From contig JAICXZ010000252.1 in the NCBI GenBank assembly GCA_025934475.1, forward strand, positions 1 to 5,627: DNA of 5,627 bases. Reading direction: 5' to 3'. This DNA is from Mucilaginibacter sp. (GTDB taxonomy: Bacteria > Bacteroidota > Bacteroidia > Sphingobacteriales > Sphingobacteriaceae). Shown here one piece after another: positions 1-4,725 of the stretch (position 1 is its first letter; every line of letters starts with the position of its first letter). A program made the translations under genes and the position numbers. Under the pieces are notes generated by a model. The model had not been told where the DNA came from and searched no databases. It worked only from the letters and a program-made list of their open reading frames with translations.

Positions 1-1303
1 CCATTTTCACGCCGCGGTCAAGCAGGTCCTTAACAACCAGGTAACCGTTGGTGGCATAACCCACCTCACCTTCCCGCTTGTAAAATTCCTGAACGTTGCC
101 CAGGATATTTTTACGCGGTACAGTGATGGTTTTCCAGATGTTACCAAACATACCCACCTGCACATTTTTACGGCGCGACTGTAACAGCATCGCCAGCATC
201 AGGCCGATATCGTATAGCAACACCTTCGACTTTGCCGAAACCGGTTTCTGCATCGAACCCGACACATCACAGGCCAGCAATACCCTTGTATCGGCATCAA
301 AACCTTTGATGTTTACCGCGCTTGCCTGCGCCGCTTTTTCCAGCGCATCCAGCAGCTCGCCGGTGTAACAGCTTCGGCCAAACAGCATGATGCCCATTTT
401 CCTGGGCAATTTCAACACGTTTGCCTTATCTATATTCAGCAATTCGCGGTATGCCGCCAGGTAACGGAACGGAAACTGTTTGGCTTTCGCCACCTGCTCC
501 GCCGATGCGAGCGTTTCGCACACTTTTTCTATATGCTTATAGCTCACACCGGCCTCAATCATGTTGCGCAGGTTACGCAACATGGCCATATAGCCCAGCT
601 TACCGCTTTCTATCAGGTCTTCCCATTTATCGCGGAAAGCCTCCGCTTTGGCTTCTTCACTGTCAAAGCTCAGCTGGCCCAGGGCCGAAAGTTCGGTTTC
701 CCAGGTATATGGCGTTTGCAGTGTGTCGTCAGCAATTTTGTTGAACAAAACTTGCTGGGCATCGTCCTTTGCCTTAGGGTGAACCAGGAACAGCGCATCC
801 CGCAGCTTCACAGCCGTTTGCCGGTTATATTTCGCAAACTGGTATTCGTCGAACTTGTTAAAAGCCGCCTGCAAACCTTTCTGCATCTGCTTCGACAAAC
901 GATTCAGCCTTTTAGGGCCCTGGCGCTCGTTCAGCAGATCATAACAAGCCAGCAATTCGGTAATTTCATCCGCACGACCGATAACCCCGTCTGTAACCCG
1001 GGCGACCAGGTTGTCGCCCGAGTGCAGCTTTGCCAATTCGGTCACCAGCACCAGCGGCGCCGAACGCATATGCATTTTGGTACGCGCATACACCGCCAAC
1101 TTACCTACAAACTCAGGCTTGCATTTGGCGATCAGTGTGCGCAAACGGATCAAACGGTCCTCGTCCTTTTCGTAGAACGAATCATTCAGGCTCCAGGTAA
1201 CCACTGTGGTATACAGCTCCATTTCGGTGCTCATCACAAAGGCCTTTGCGCCTTCATAATTGGTTAACGGTTTCTTTGTCCTGCTTAGTAAATTAAATTT
1301 CAT
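1..1303 (-). CDS. TROVE-domain (Ro60/Rsr-like) RNA-binding protein, C-terminus cut by window edge
   Basis: The reading frame is open from an ATG at 1303-1301 to the left edge, giving 434 codons without a stop. Residues about 15-330 are helical and fit the TROVE/HEAT-repeat ring of the Ro60 family; family-like wording includes DTLQTPYTWETELSALGQ (about 193-210). From about 340 a vWA-like domain begins: LLACDVSGSM supplies the MIDAS DxSxS residues D346, S348 and S350, and a Thr at 418 in GYATNG may be the third metal-site segment. Known for the family: Ro60 and bacterial Rsr bind the 3' ends of misfolded RNAs and Y RNAs, and in some bacteria work with exoribonucleases such as PNPase. Ro60 proteins are about 530 residues, so roughly 100 residues probably lie outside the window. 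The start is supported by AAGGGAGG six bases upstream. The product is probably cytoplasmic; no signal peptide or membrane helix is visible. No rtcB or other RNA-repair gene is visible on the right side. The family call is strong; the cellular role is inferred. Confidence 0.93.
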   Translation of the reverse strand, partial: MKFNLLSRTKKPLTNYEGAKAFVMSTEMELYTTVVTWSLNDSFYEKDEDRLIRLRTLIAKCKPEFVGKLAVYARTKMHMRSAPLVLVTELAKLHSGDNLVARVTDGVIGRADEITELLACYDLLNERQGPKRLNRLSKQMQKGLQAAFNKFDEYQFAKYNRQTAVKLRDALFLVHPKAKDDAQQVLFNKIADDTLQTPYTWETELSALGQLSFDSEEAKAEAFRDKWEDLIESGKLGYMAMLRNLRNMIEAGVSYKHIEKVCETLASAEQVAKAKQFPFRYLAAYRELLNIDKANVLKLPRKMGIMLFGRSCYTGELLDALEKAAQASAVNIKGFDADTRVLLACDVSGSMQKPVSAKSKVLLYDIGLMLAMLLQSRRKNVQVGMFGNIWKTITVPRKNILGNVQEFYKREGEVGYATNGYLVVKDLLDRGVKM

Positions 1304-1309
1304 CGGGAT

Positions 1310-1317
1310 CCTCCCTT
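1310..1317 (-). promoter_or_regulatory. Strong Shine-Dalgarno site of the TROVE gene
   Basis: Read on the minus strand this is AAGGGAGG, six bases before the ATG. It fixes the start codon. It is notable because Bacteroidota genes usually lack such a motif, and most other genes in this window (at 1765, 2343, 3545 and 4051) have none. Confidence 0.7.
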
Positions 1318-1336
1318 CTTTTTTATTTCGTTGAGA

Positions 1337-1374
1337 CAAAGTTGGATACCCAGTGCGCAGTGTATTTGCGCAGT
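1337..1374 (-). promoter_or_regulatory. Candidate promoter and operator of the TROVE gene (paired TGCGCAGT repeats)
   Basis: On the minus strand CAACTTTG (1344-1337) matches the Bacteroidota -7 element TAnnTTTG at all but its first defined base, and would start transcription roughly 30 bases before the ATG. No TTTG is seen at the expected -33 distance. Instead the stretch holds two direct copies of TGCGCAGT on the plus strand, at 1354-1361 and 1367-1374, 13 bases apart, each with the palindromic core TGCGCA. Paired sites covering the -33 region would suit an activator or repressor, but no regulator is identified. The repeats are seen directly; the promoter role is inferred. Confidence 0.35.
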
Positions 1375-1434
1375 AAGAAATATTTTGAAAAAAATTTAAA
1401 AAATGCCCGAAGAGGGTTCAGGTTTCATCGGAAC

Positions 1435-1668
1435 GTAGTGAAGAATCTATTGAAGAGCAAACAATAAGCGACAGACCGCTATCCTTTCTCCAAGCTGTCA
1501 TTCTGAGTTGTAAAATCCGTGGCCTCTGAAGGTGAAATGACAAGAAAAGGGTGTCAGCCTGTCGAAGCGTGGTGCGGAAAGGCCATTGCCCGCCATGCCT
1601 CGACGAGCTCAGTACGACAGCCACCGCACGAAAACTAATTTGTCATAGGTAGCAATAGCGAAGAATCT
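1435..1668. repeat. Degenerate dispersed-repeat cluster bounded by a 14-base direct repeat
   Basis: GTAGTGAAGAATCT (1435-1448) and ATAGCGAAGAATCT (1655-1668) match at 12 of 14 positions and point the same way. Between them lie an inverted repeat, TGTCATT (1496-1502) with AATGACA (1536-1542), and the longer palindrome at 1551-1619. The wording 'TGTCATTCTGAG' and 'GCGAAGAATCT' resembles dispersed intergenic repeats that I recall from Mucilaginibacter-like genomes. With the TROVE promoter region and the repeat at 1692-1738, this accounts for most of the gap 1304-1764. I see no real gene in that gap: the minus-strand frame at 1418-1624 runs through the palindrome and has low-complexity wording. 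Confidence 0.55.
1551..1619. repeat. Palindromic intergenic repeat, about 70 bases
   Basis: The left arm (1551-1577) and right arm (about 1589-1619) are imperfect reverse complements: TGTCGAAGCGTGG in the left arm pairs with CCATGCCTCGACGAG in the right, and outer TGTC pairs with GACA. The left arm is shorter by several bases, as if 'TGAGC' had been lost near 1558. Transcribed, it would form a long imperfect hairpin around a loop of about a dozen bases. It has no coding content and looks like a degenerate copy of a dispersed REP- or MITE-like family. Confidence 0.6.
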
Positions 1669-1691
1669 TATCAAATTATGCATAACCAACA

Positions 1692-1738
1692 TTGTCTGAA
1701 CCAGAATTTTCAGAATTAACGAATTTTCAGAACTCTGG
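1692..1738. repeat. 'TGTCTGAACCAG' type intergenic repeat
   Basis: The unit contains TTGTCTGAACCAG followed by two identical copies of GAATTTTCAGAA, at 1704-1715 and 1721-1732. CCAGA (1701-1705) and TCTGG (1734-1738) form an inverted repeat enclosing the two copies. The wording is close to a repeat that I recall from Bacteroidota and some other phyla, usually of the form TGTCTGAACCAGGATTTACAGGATT. It ends only 26 bases before the next start codon and so may overlap that gene's promoter. Confidence 0.55.
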
Positions 1739-1764
1739 CTGTAAGAAAGCCTTATCTTGTACCA

Positions 1765-2115
1765 ATGAACTCCCCCAATGCCGAGACCGCCAATTATATC
1801 ATTACCTATTACAGCAACCTGCTAACGGACAATGAGCGCCAGGCATTGCAGCACTGCCGCTCAACTATTAAATTGGAGGATGACATCGACGGAAAACGTA
1901 CCAAGATGTATTATAAAACAGGCTGGCTAAGCGCTGACCCGAATATCCTGGGGCTTCTCGAAAACGGTTATGAGCAATTTGCTGCTAACTGTGCCGCACG
2001 CATTCTAAATGAAAATCCCAACGGCGTTTATCTAAACAATTGCCCCGTTTGCGGTCGGCTGGCCCGAACGCCTTATGCCAAACAATGCAAATGGTGCGGG
2101 CATAACTGGCGTTAA
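1765..2115 (+). CDS. Small zinc-ribbon protein of unknown function
   Basis: The 116-residue product has a helical, polar N-terminal part (about 1-85) and a C-terminal zinc ribbon. The four cysteines are C93-P-V-C96 and C108-K-W-C111, a CxxC-x11-CxxC arrangement, with a possible extra ligand at H113. This pattern indicates one structural zinc ion; such ribbons bind nucleic acid or protein partners. The protein has no signal peptide or membrane helix and should be cytoplasmic. I do not recognise the N-terminal part, so no function is assigned. No Shine-Dalgarno site precedes the ATG. TATCTTG at 1753-1759 resembles a -7 element so close to the start that the message could be nearly leaderless, but its -33 partner is unclear. 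The gene stands alone: 461 bases separate it from the divergent TROVE gene and 227 from the next gene. Confidence 0.85.
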   Translation: MNSPNAETANYIITYYSNLLTDNERQALQHCRSTIKLEDDIDGKRTKMYYKTGWLSADPNILGLLENGYEQFAANCAARILNENPNGVYLNNCPVCGRLARTPYAKQCKWCGHNWR

Positions 2116-2195
2116 CTAATGCCTTACCTATCTAAAATAACCCGTGGATCATTCCTCACAACCATCAAAAAACTCCCGACCTTTAATAATTATCG

Positions 2196-2203
2196 TAGTT
2201 TTG
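2196..2203 (+). promoter_or_regulatory. Promoter-like -7 element (TAGTTTTG)
   Basis: TAGTTTTG is an exact match to the Bacteroidota -7 consensus TAnnTTTG. No TTTG is seen 17-20 bases upstream, so only half of the promoter is convincing. Transcription would begin near 2210 and leave a leader of about 130 bases before the transporter start at 2343. An ATG at 2211 opens a 16-codon frame ending with TAA at 2261; it has no independent support and is not called as a gene. Confidence 0.35.
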
Positions 2204-2289
2204 CCACACTATGCTTATTGTTGGTTGTATCTCTCCTCCTGTTTCATTTTTTATAGCTTAACAACTATAATTCAATGATGCAGTGCTCT

Positions 2290-2306
2290 GCGTTCTGCAG
2301 AAACGC
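2290..2306. promoter_or_regulatory. Small palindrome upstream of the DMT transporter, possible operator
   Basis: TTCTGCAGAA (2293-2302) is a perfect ten-base palindrome, and the flanks GCG and ACGC extend the dyad with one unpaired base. It lies 36 bases before the transporter start, where a dimeric regulator could act. No regulator gene is adjacent. Short perfect palindromes also arise by chance, so this is tentative. Confidence 0.3.
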
Positions 2307-2342
2307 ATACCCGTATAATTAACTTTTACAGGTTTTTAAAAA

Positions 2343-3218
2343 ATGAAACAAGCATATATTAAATTACATATCGCCCTTATTTTGGCGGGCTTCACCGGCA
2401 TATTCGGCAAACTTATTACCCTAAACGCGGCGCTGATCAGCTGGTATCGGCTATTCTTTTCAGCAATCATCATGCTGCTGTTTTTTGCCTTCAAAGGCAA
2501 GTTCGTAGCTATTAAAAATTCATCAAAACTAAAGATCAGCTTTACAGGCCTTTTACTGGGCATCCACTGGATCTTATTTTACGGCAGTATCAAATACTCC
2601 AATGTTTCGGTCGGGGTTGTGTGTTTTGCGCTAAGCGGCTTTTTTAATGCGATCCTTGGTCCGGTCATCAACCGGCGCAAACTATCCGTTCAGGAGCTGC
2701 TGTTGAGCAGCCTTACCCTTTGCGGCATCGGTTTAATATTTGGGATGGATGCGAGTTATCGAACAGGGATTGTCCTGGGTGTGTTTTCTTCGATATTTTC
2801 GGCGTTGTATACGCTCTACAGCGAGTGTATCGTCAACGACTATGATAGCCCTACCTTTATGCTTTGGCAAATGAGCGGGGGCTGCATTGGCCTAACGGCA
2901 CTGATGCCTTTAGTGCTTTGGGTGTGGCCGGTCAAATCCTTACTGCCCTCTGCAGCAGACCTCGAATGGCTGTTGATATTGGCCGTTTTCTGTACGGTAC
3001 TGCTTTATTTTCTGATCAACAACGCCCTGAAGAAAATACCCTCATTTACGGTGAGCCTTACTTTTAATTTGGAACCGCTTTATACCATCCTGTTGGCGGT
3101 CGTCATTTTTAAAGAGGGCCGCGAATTTACGGCGGGGTTTTATTGTGGTTTGATATTGATCGTTAGTTCGTTGCTCTTCCAGATGTACCGTGTAAAGCGC
3201 TTGAATGCGCGCAATTAG
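2343..3218 (+). CDS. EamA/DMT-superfamily transporter (drug/metabolite exporter type)
   Basis: This 291-residue integral membrane protein has about ten hydrophobic helices, near residues 8-26, 33-51, 66-84, 88-108, 115-134, 141-158, 172-195, 207-226, 232-256 and 262-280. They fall into two EamA repeats (about 7-133 and 143-279), the usual 10-helix DMT design and length. Family-typical wording includes ISWYRLFFSA in helix 2, and FNLEPLYTILLAVVIFKEG (about 241-259), the conserved helix 9 with the acidic residue that ends it. The basic tail (YRVKRLNAR) should be cytoplasmic. The inner-membrane family exports amino acids, metabolites or toxic compounds; the substrate cannot be read from sequence. 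The ATG follows an AT-rich leader without a Shine-Dalgarno site, normal for the phylum. The gene appears to be a single unit, with gaps of 227 and 326 bases on either side. Confidence 0.92.
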   Translation: MKQAYIKLHIALILAGFTGIFGKLITLNAALISWYRLFFSAIIMLLFFAFKGKFVAIKNSSKLKISFTGLLLGIHWILFYGSIKYSNVSVGVVCFALSGFFNAILGPVINRRKLSVQELLLSSLTLCGIGLIFGMDASYRTGIVLGVFSSIFSALYTLYSECIVNDYDSPTFMLWQMSGGCIGLTALMPLVLWVWPVKSLLPSAADLEWLLILAVFCTVLLYFLINNALKKIPSFTVSLTFNLEPLYTILLAVVIFKEGREFTAGFYCGLILIVSSLLFQMYRVKRLNARN

Positions 3219-3226
3219 TTTGATGT

Positions 3227-3250
3227 TGGGAAAGACAGATTCCATTCCCA
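3227..3250 (+). terminator. Weak hairpin after the transporter, possible terminator
   Basis: TGGGAA (3227-3232) can pair with TTCCCA (3245-3250) across a 12-base loop, beginning 9 bases after the stop codon. There is no T-run after the stem, so it would be a poor intrinsic terminator. It may only protect the message end or be chance. Confidence 0.25.
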
Positions 3251-3396
3251 CGGGGCCTCCTAATACGGGGTCCTGCGGATTCGTGGACCGAACTTCGTAT
3301 TTGCCGTTGACTTTAAATTGTCGTAACCCAAGCGAAAGTTTGACTTAATTTATCGACCCTGCGTCGCAGACTCCCGGCGACAGACTTCGGTGCGAC
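3250..3396. repeat. Cluster of short direct and inverted repeats in the gap 3219-3544
   Basis: Several small structures lie here. ACGGGGCCT (3250-3258) is nearly repeated 15 bases later as ACGGGGTCCT. GGTCC (3269-3273) pairs with GGACC (3285-3289). GTCGCA (3363-3368) pairs with TGCGAC (3391-3396), and the loop between them holds two related units beginning CAGACT and separated by 16 bases. The stretch is more GC-rich than the flanking leader regions, and no reading frame in it is convincing. It may be a decayed repeat or remnant gene; I cannot assign it. The rest of the gap, from about 3400, is AT-rich leader and promoter sequence for the next gene. Confidence 0.35.
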
Positions 3397-3462
3397 AAAG
3401 AACCCAACAAGCAAAGTAAACACAATAAACACCTCTATAACAGATATTTATTTCCCTGAAAG

Positions 3463-3494
3463 TTTTGAAATGCAAAAAAGATTCTTTAGCTTTC
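3463..3494 (+). promoter_or_regulatory. Bacteroidota-type promoter for the 153-residue protein gene
   Basis: TTTTG (3463-3467) and TAGCTTTC (3487-3494) are separated by 19 bases. They match the -33 TTTG and -7 TAnnTTTG elements with a single mismatch at the last base. Transcription would start near 3500, about 45 bases before the ATG at 3545. It is the best complete promoter candidate in the window. Confidence 0.5.
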
Positions 3495-3544
3495 TGTAAT
3501 TGATTAGCCCTACAGATACCTTAAACCATTAAACCTCTGAAACA

Positions 3545-4006
3545 ATGAAAAGAACAAACAAATTTTCGGGTATTAAGCTAACGCACGAAACCGTTTTCAC
3601 CTATTACAAGAATCCCAATCATCCGGATTTCGATCACTTTGTTTTTCAGCCGATGATTGATGACGATGGCAACCCGGATGGGGATAATTTTACGCTGGCC
3701 GCTTATGCGGTGACTGACAAATTAAAGGTATTAAACGATGGAAATCCGCTCCCTGCGACCGATATGGATGACACGGGAGCTATCGGAACAAAACCTTGTA
3801 TTCAGTTTGCCAACATGAAGCTGAATAAAGAACAACTCGGTACTTTATATAAATCGGCAAAATCGGGCTTATCTATTTATCCGCCAAAGCCGATCAGCTA
3901 TTTTAAAGACACTGCCTATGTACAATACATCGCCGAAACGGCATATGGCTTTGAGCACGAAAAGGTTTTAATAACGTCTAAAATAGACCCGTCGCCACCA
4001 GCATAG
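3545..4006 (+). CDS. Hypothetical protein, 153 residues
   Basis: I do not recognise this protein. It is polar, has no signal peptide, membrane helix or cysteine cluster (one cysteine, C85), and is probably cytoplasmic. Residues 24-50 are rich in Asp, Asn, Gly and Pro (PNHPDF, then DDDGNPDGDN), which suggests an acidic loop that might bind a divalent cation, although no canonical EF-hand spacing is evident. The middle (about 50-65 and 84-106) looks like mixed alpha/beta structure, and the tail ends DPSPPA. The start follows a promoter-like sequence at the right distance and lacks a Shine-Dalgarno site. The membrane protein gene begins 44 bases after its stop on the same strand, so co-transcription is possible. 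Codon use looks like the neighbours, and the length of the open frame supports a real gene. Confidence 0.75.
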   Translation: MKRTNKFSGIKLTHETVFTYYKNPNHPDFDHFVFQPMIDDDGNPDGDNFTLAAYAVTDKLKVLNDGNPLPATDMDDTGAIGTKPCIQFANMKLNKEQLGTLYKSAKSGLSIYPPKPISYFKDTAYVQYIAETAYGFEHEKVLITSKIDPSPPA

Positions 4007-4019
4007 ACTAACGGCTGGT
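3997..4019 (+). other. Stem-loop spanning the stop codon of the 153-residue gene
   Basis: ACCAGC (3997-4002) pairs with GCTGGT (4014-4019) around an 11-base loop that contains the TAG stop. An alternative stem, CTAAC (4008-4012) with GTTAG (4025-4029), overlaps and excludes it. No T-run follows, so termination is doubtful; partial attenuation or message processing before the membrane protein gene is possible. Confidence 0.25.
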
Positions 4020-4050
4020 CACGAGTTAGCATTGTCTTGCCTGGTATATT

Positions 4051-4725
4051 ATGAGCAAAATTTTAGAAGTTATTGTTAACTGGTCGGAGGTCTGGCCATT
4101 GCTCATACCTCTTGTATTTGTTTTATTTGGCGATAAGCAGCCTGCTCTTCTAACCCCGGTAATTGTTTATTTATGGCTGGCGCTTGTTCTCAACGTTGCC
4201 TGCGATATTATTGCCGATTTCAAACATCCATACCACTTTCCGCCCTGGCTGCAAAGCAACAATCCTATTTACAACATTCATTCGATAGGCAGATTTGCCT
4301 GTTTTAGTTACCTGTTCATCACACTGCCGCAATCACAGTTCAGGGCGGTAAAGGGATTTATCCTACTAGCATTTTTACTATTTCTCATCGTCGATTTTTC
4401 ATTTTTTGAGCGATTTTTTTACCCGTATCACCTCAGTGGTAACTTATTGTCGATAGAAGCTTACTTCCTGCTGATTTATTGCATGTTATATTACCTGGCT
4501 GCTTTAAATGATGAAAATGATGCGGCATTTAAAGGACCGGTTTTCTGGATCGTAACCGGCCTAAGTATGTACGTGGTCATTAACTTTTTCGTGTTTCTAT
4601 TCTACGTTCCAATGATTGACCAAAATATGAAGCTCGCGATGCATATCTGGAAAGTACACGATGCAGCTTATGTTATTTTATGTTTTTTTATAACGAGGGC
4701 TTTTTATGCAACTACTCGAAATTAG
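4051..4725 (+). CDS. Seven-helix integral membrane protein, putative receptor partner of the next histidine kinase
   Basis: The 224-residue product has about seven hydrophobic helices, near residues 13-27, 35-55, 75-92, 99-120, 130-152, 163-187 and 198-217, and almost nothing else. No catalytic motif is visible. Polar and aromatic residues at helix edges stand out: NIHSIGRF (75-82) before helix 3, and HIWKVHDAAYVILCF (198-212) in the last helix. The basic end (TRAFYATTRN) suggests a cytoplasmic C-terminus. The reading frame overlaps the histidine kinase gene by 20 bases, a strong sign of coupled expression. Since that kinase has a single helix and no clear sensor domain, this protein may perceive the signal for it; this is inference from context. 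No Shine-Dalgarno site precedes the ATG. Alternatives are a small transporter or a membrane scaffold. The specific family is not recognised. Confidence 0.85.
   Translation: MSKILEVIVNWSEVWPLLIPLVFVLFGDKQPALLTPVIVYLWLALVLNVACDIIADFKHPYHFPPWLQSNNPIYNIHSIGRFACFSYLFITLPQSQFRAVKGFILLAFLLFLIVDFSFFERFFYPYHLSGNLLSIEAYFLLIYCMLYYLAALNDENDAAFKGPVFWIVTGLSMYVVINFFVFLFYVPMIDQNMKLAMHIWKVHDAAYVILCFFITRAFYATTRN
4695..4699 (+). promoter_or_regulatory. Shine-Dalgarno site of the kinase inside the membrane protein gene
   Basis: GAGGG lies six bases before the kinase ATG at 4706 and inside the coding region of the preceding gene. Together with the 20-base overlap it supports translational coupling. It also supports this ATG over the later in-frame ATG at codon 19, as does an in-frame TAA at 4691-4693 that excludes an earlier start. 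Confidence 0.5.

Noticed and set aside
96..744. Two plus-strand frames at 96-368 and 421-744
   Set aside because: Both are antisense to the TROVE/vWA coding region and have no recognisable domain.
533..1267. Open plus-strand frame of 244 codons
   Set aside because: It lies antisense within the TROVE gene, whose minus-strand translation has clear family motifs. The plus-strand product has none and looks like a shadow.
1418..1624. Minus-strand frame of 68 codons
   Set aside because: It runs through the palindromic and dispersed repeats, has no ribosome site and resembles no protein family.
1304..1764. Possible Y RNA gene beside the TROVE gene
   Set aside because: I looked for a tRNA-like GGTTCGANTCC element, a long closing stem and a terminator. 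Only a weak three-pair stem before a T-run on the minus strand (about 1390-1416) was seen, which is not enough.
2211..2261. Sixteen-codon frame near a promoter-like element
   Set aside because: It is too short to support, has no ribosome site and no repeated codons typical of an attenuator peptide. It is mentioned only as part of the leader.
2336..2563. Minus-strand frame of 75 codons
   Set aside because: It is antisense to the start of the DMT transporter.
2864..3251. Frames at 2864-3067 (plus) and 3042-3251 (minus)
   Set aside because: Both overlap the last third of the transporter, which has the expected helices in its own frame.
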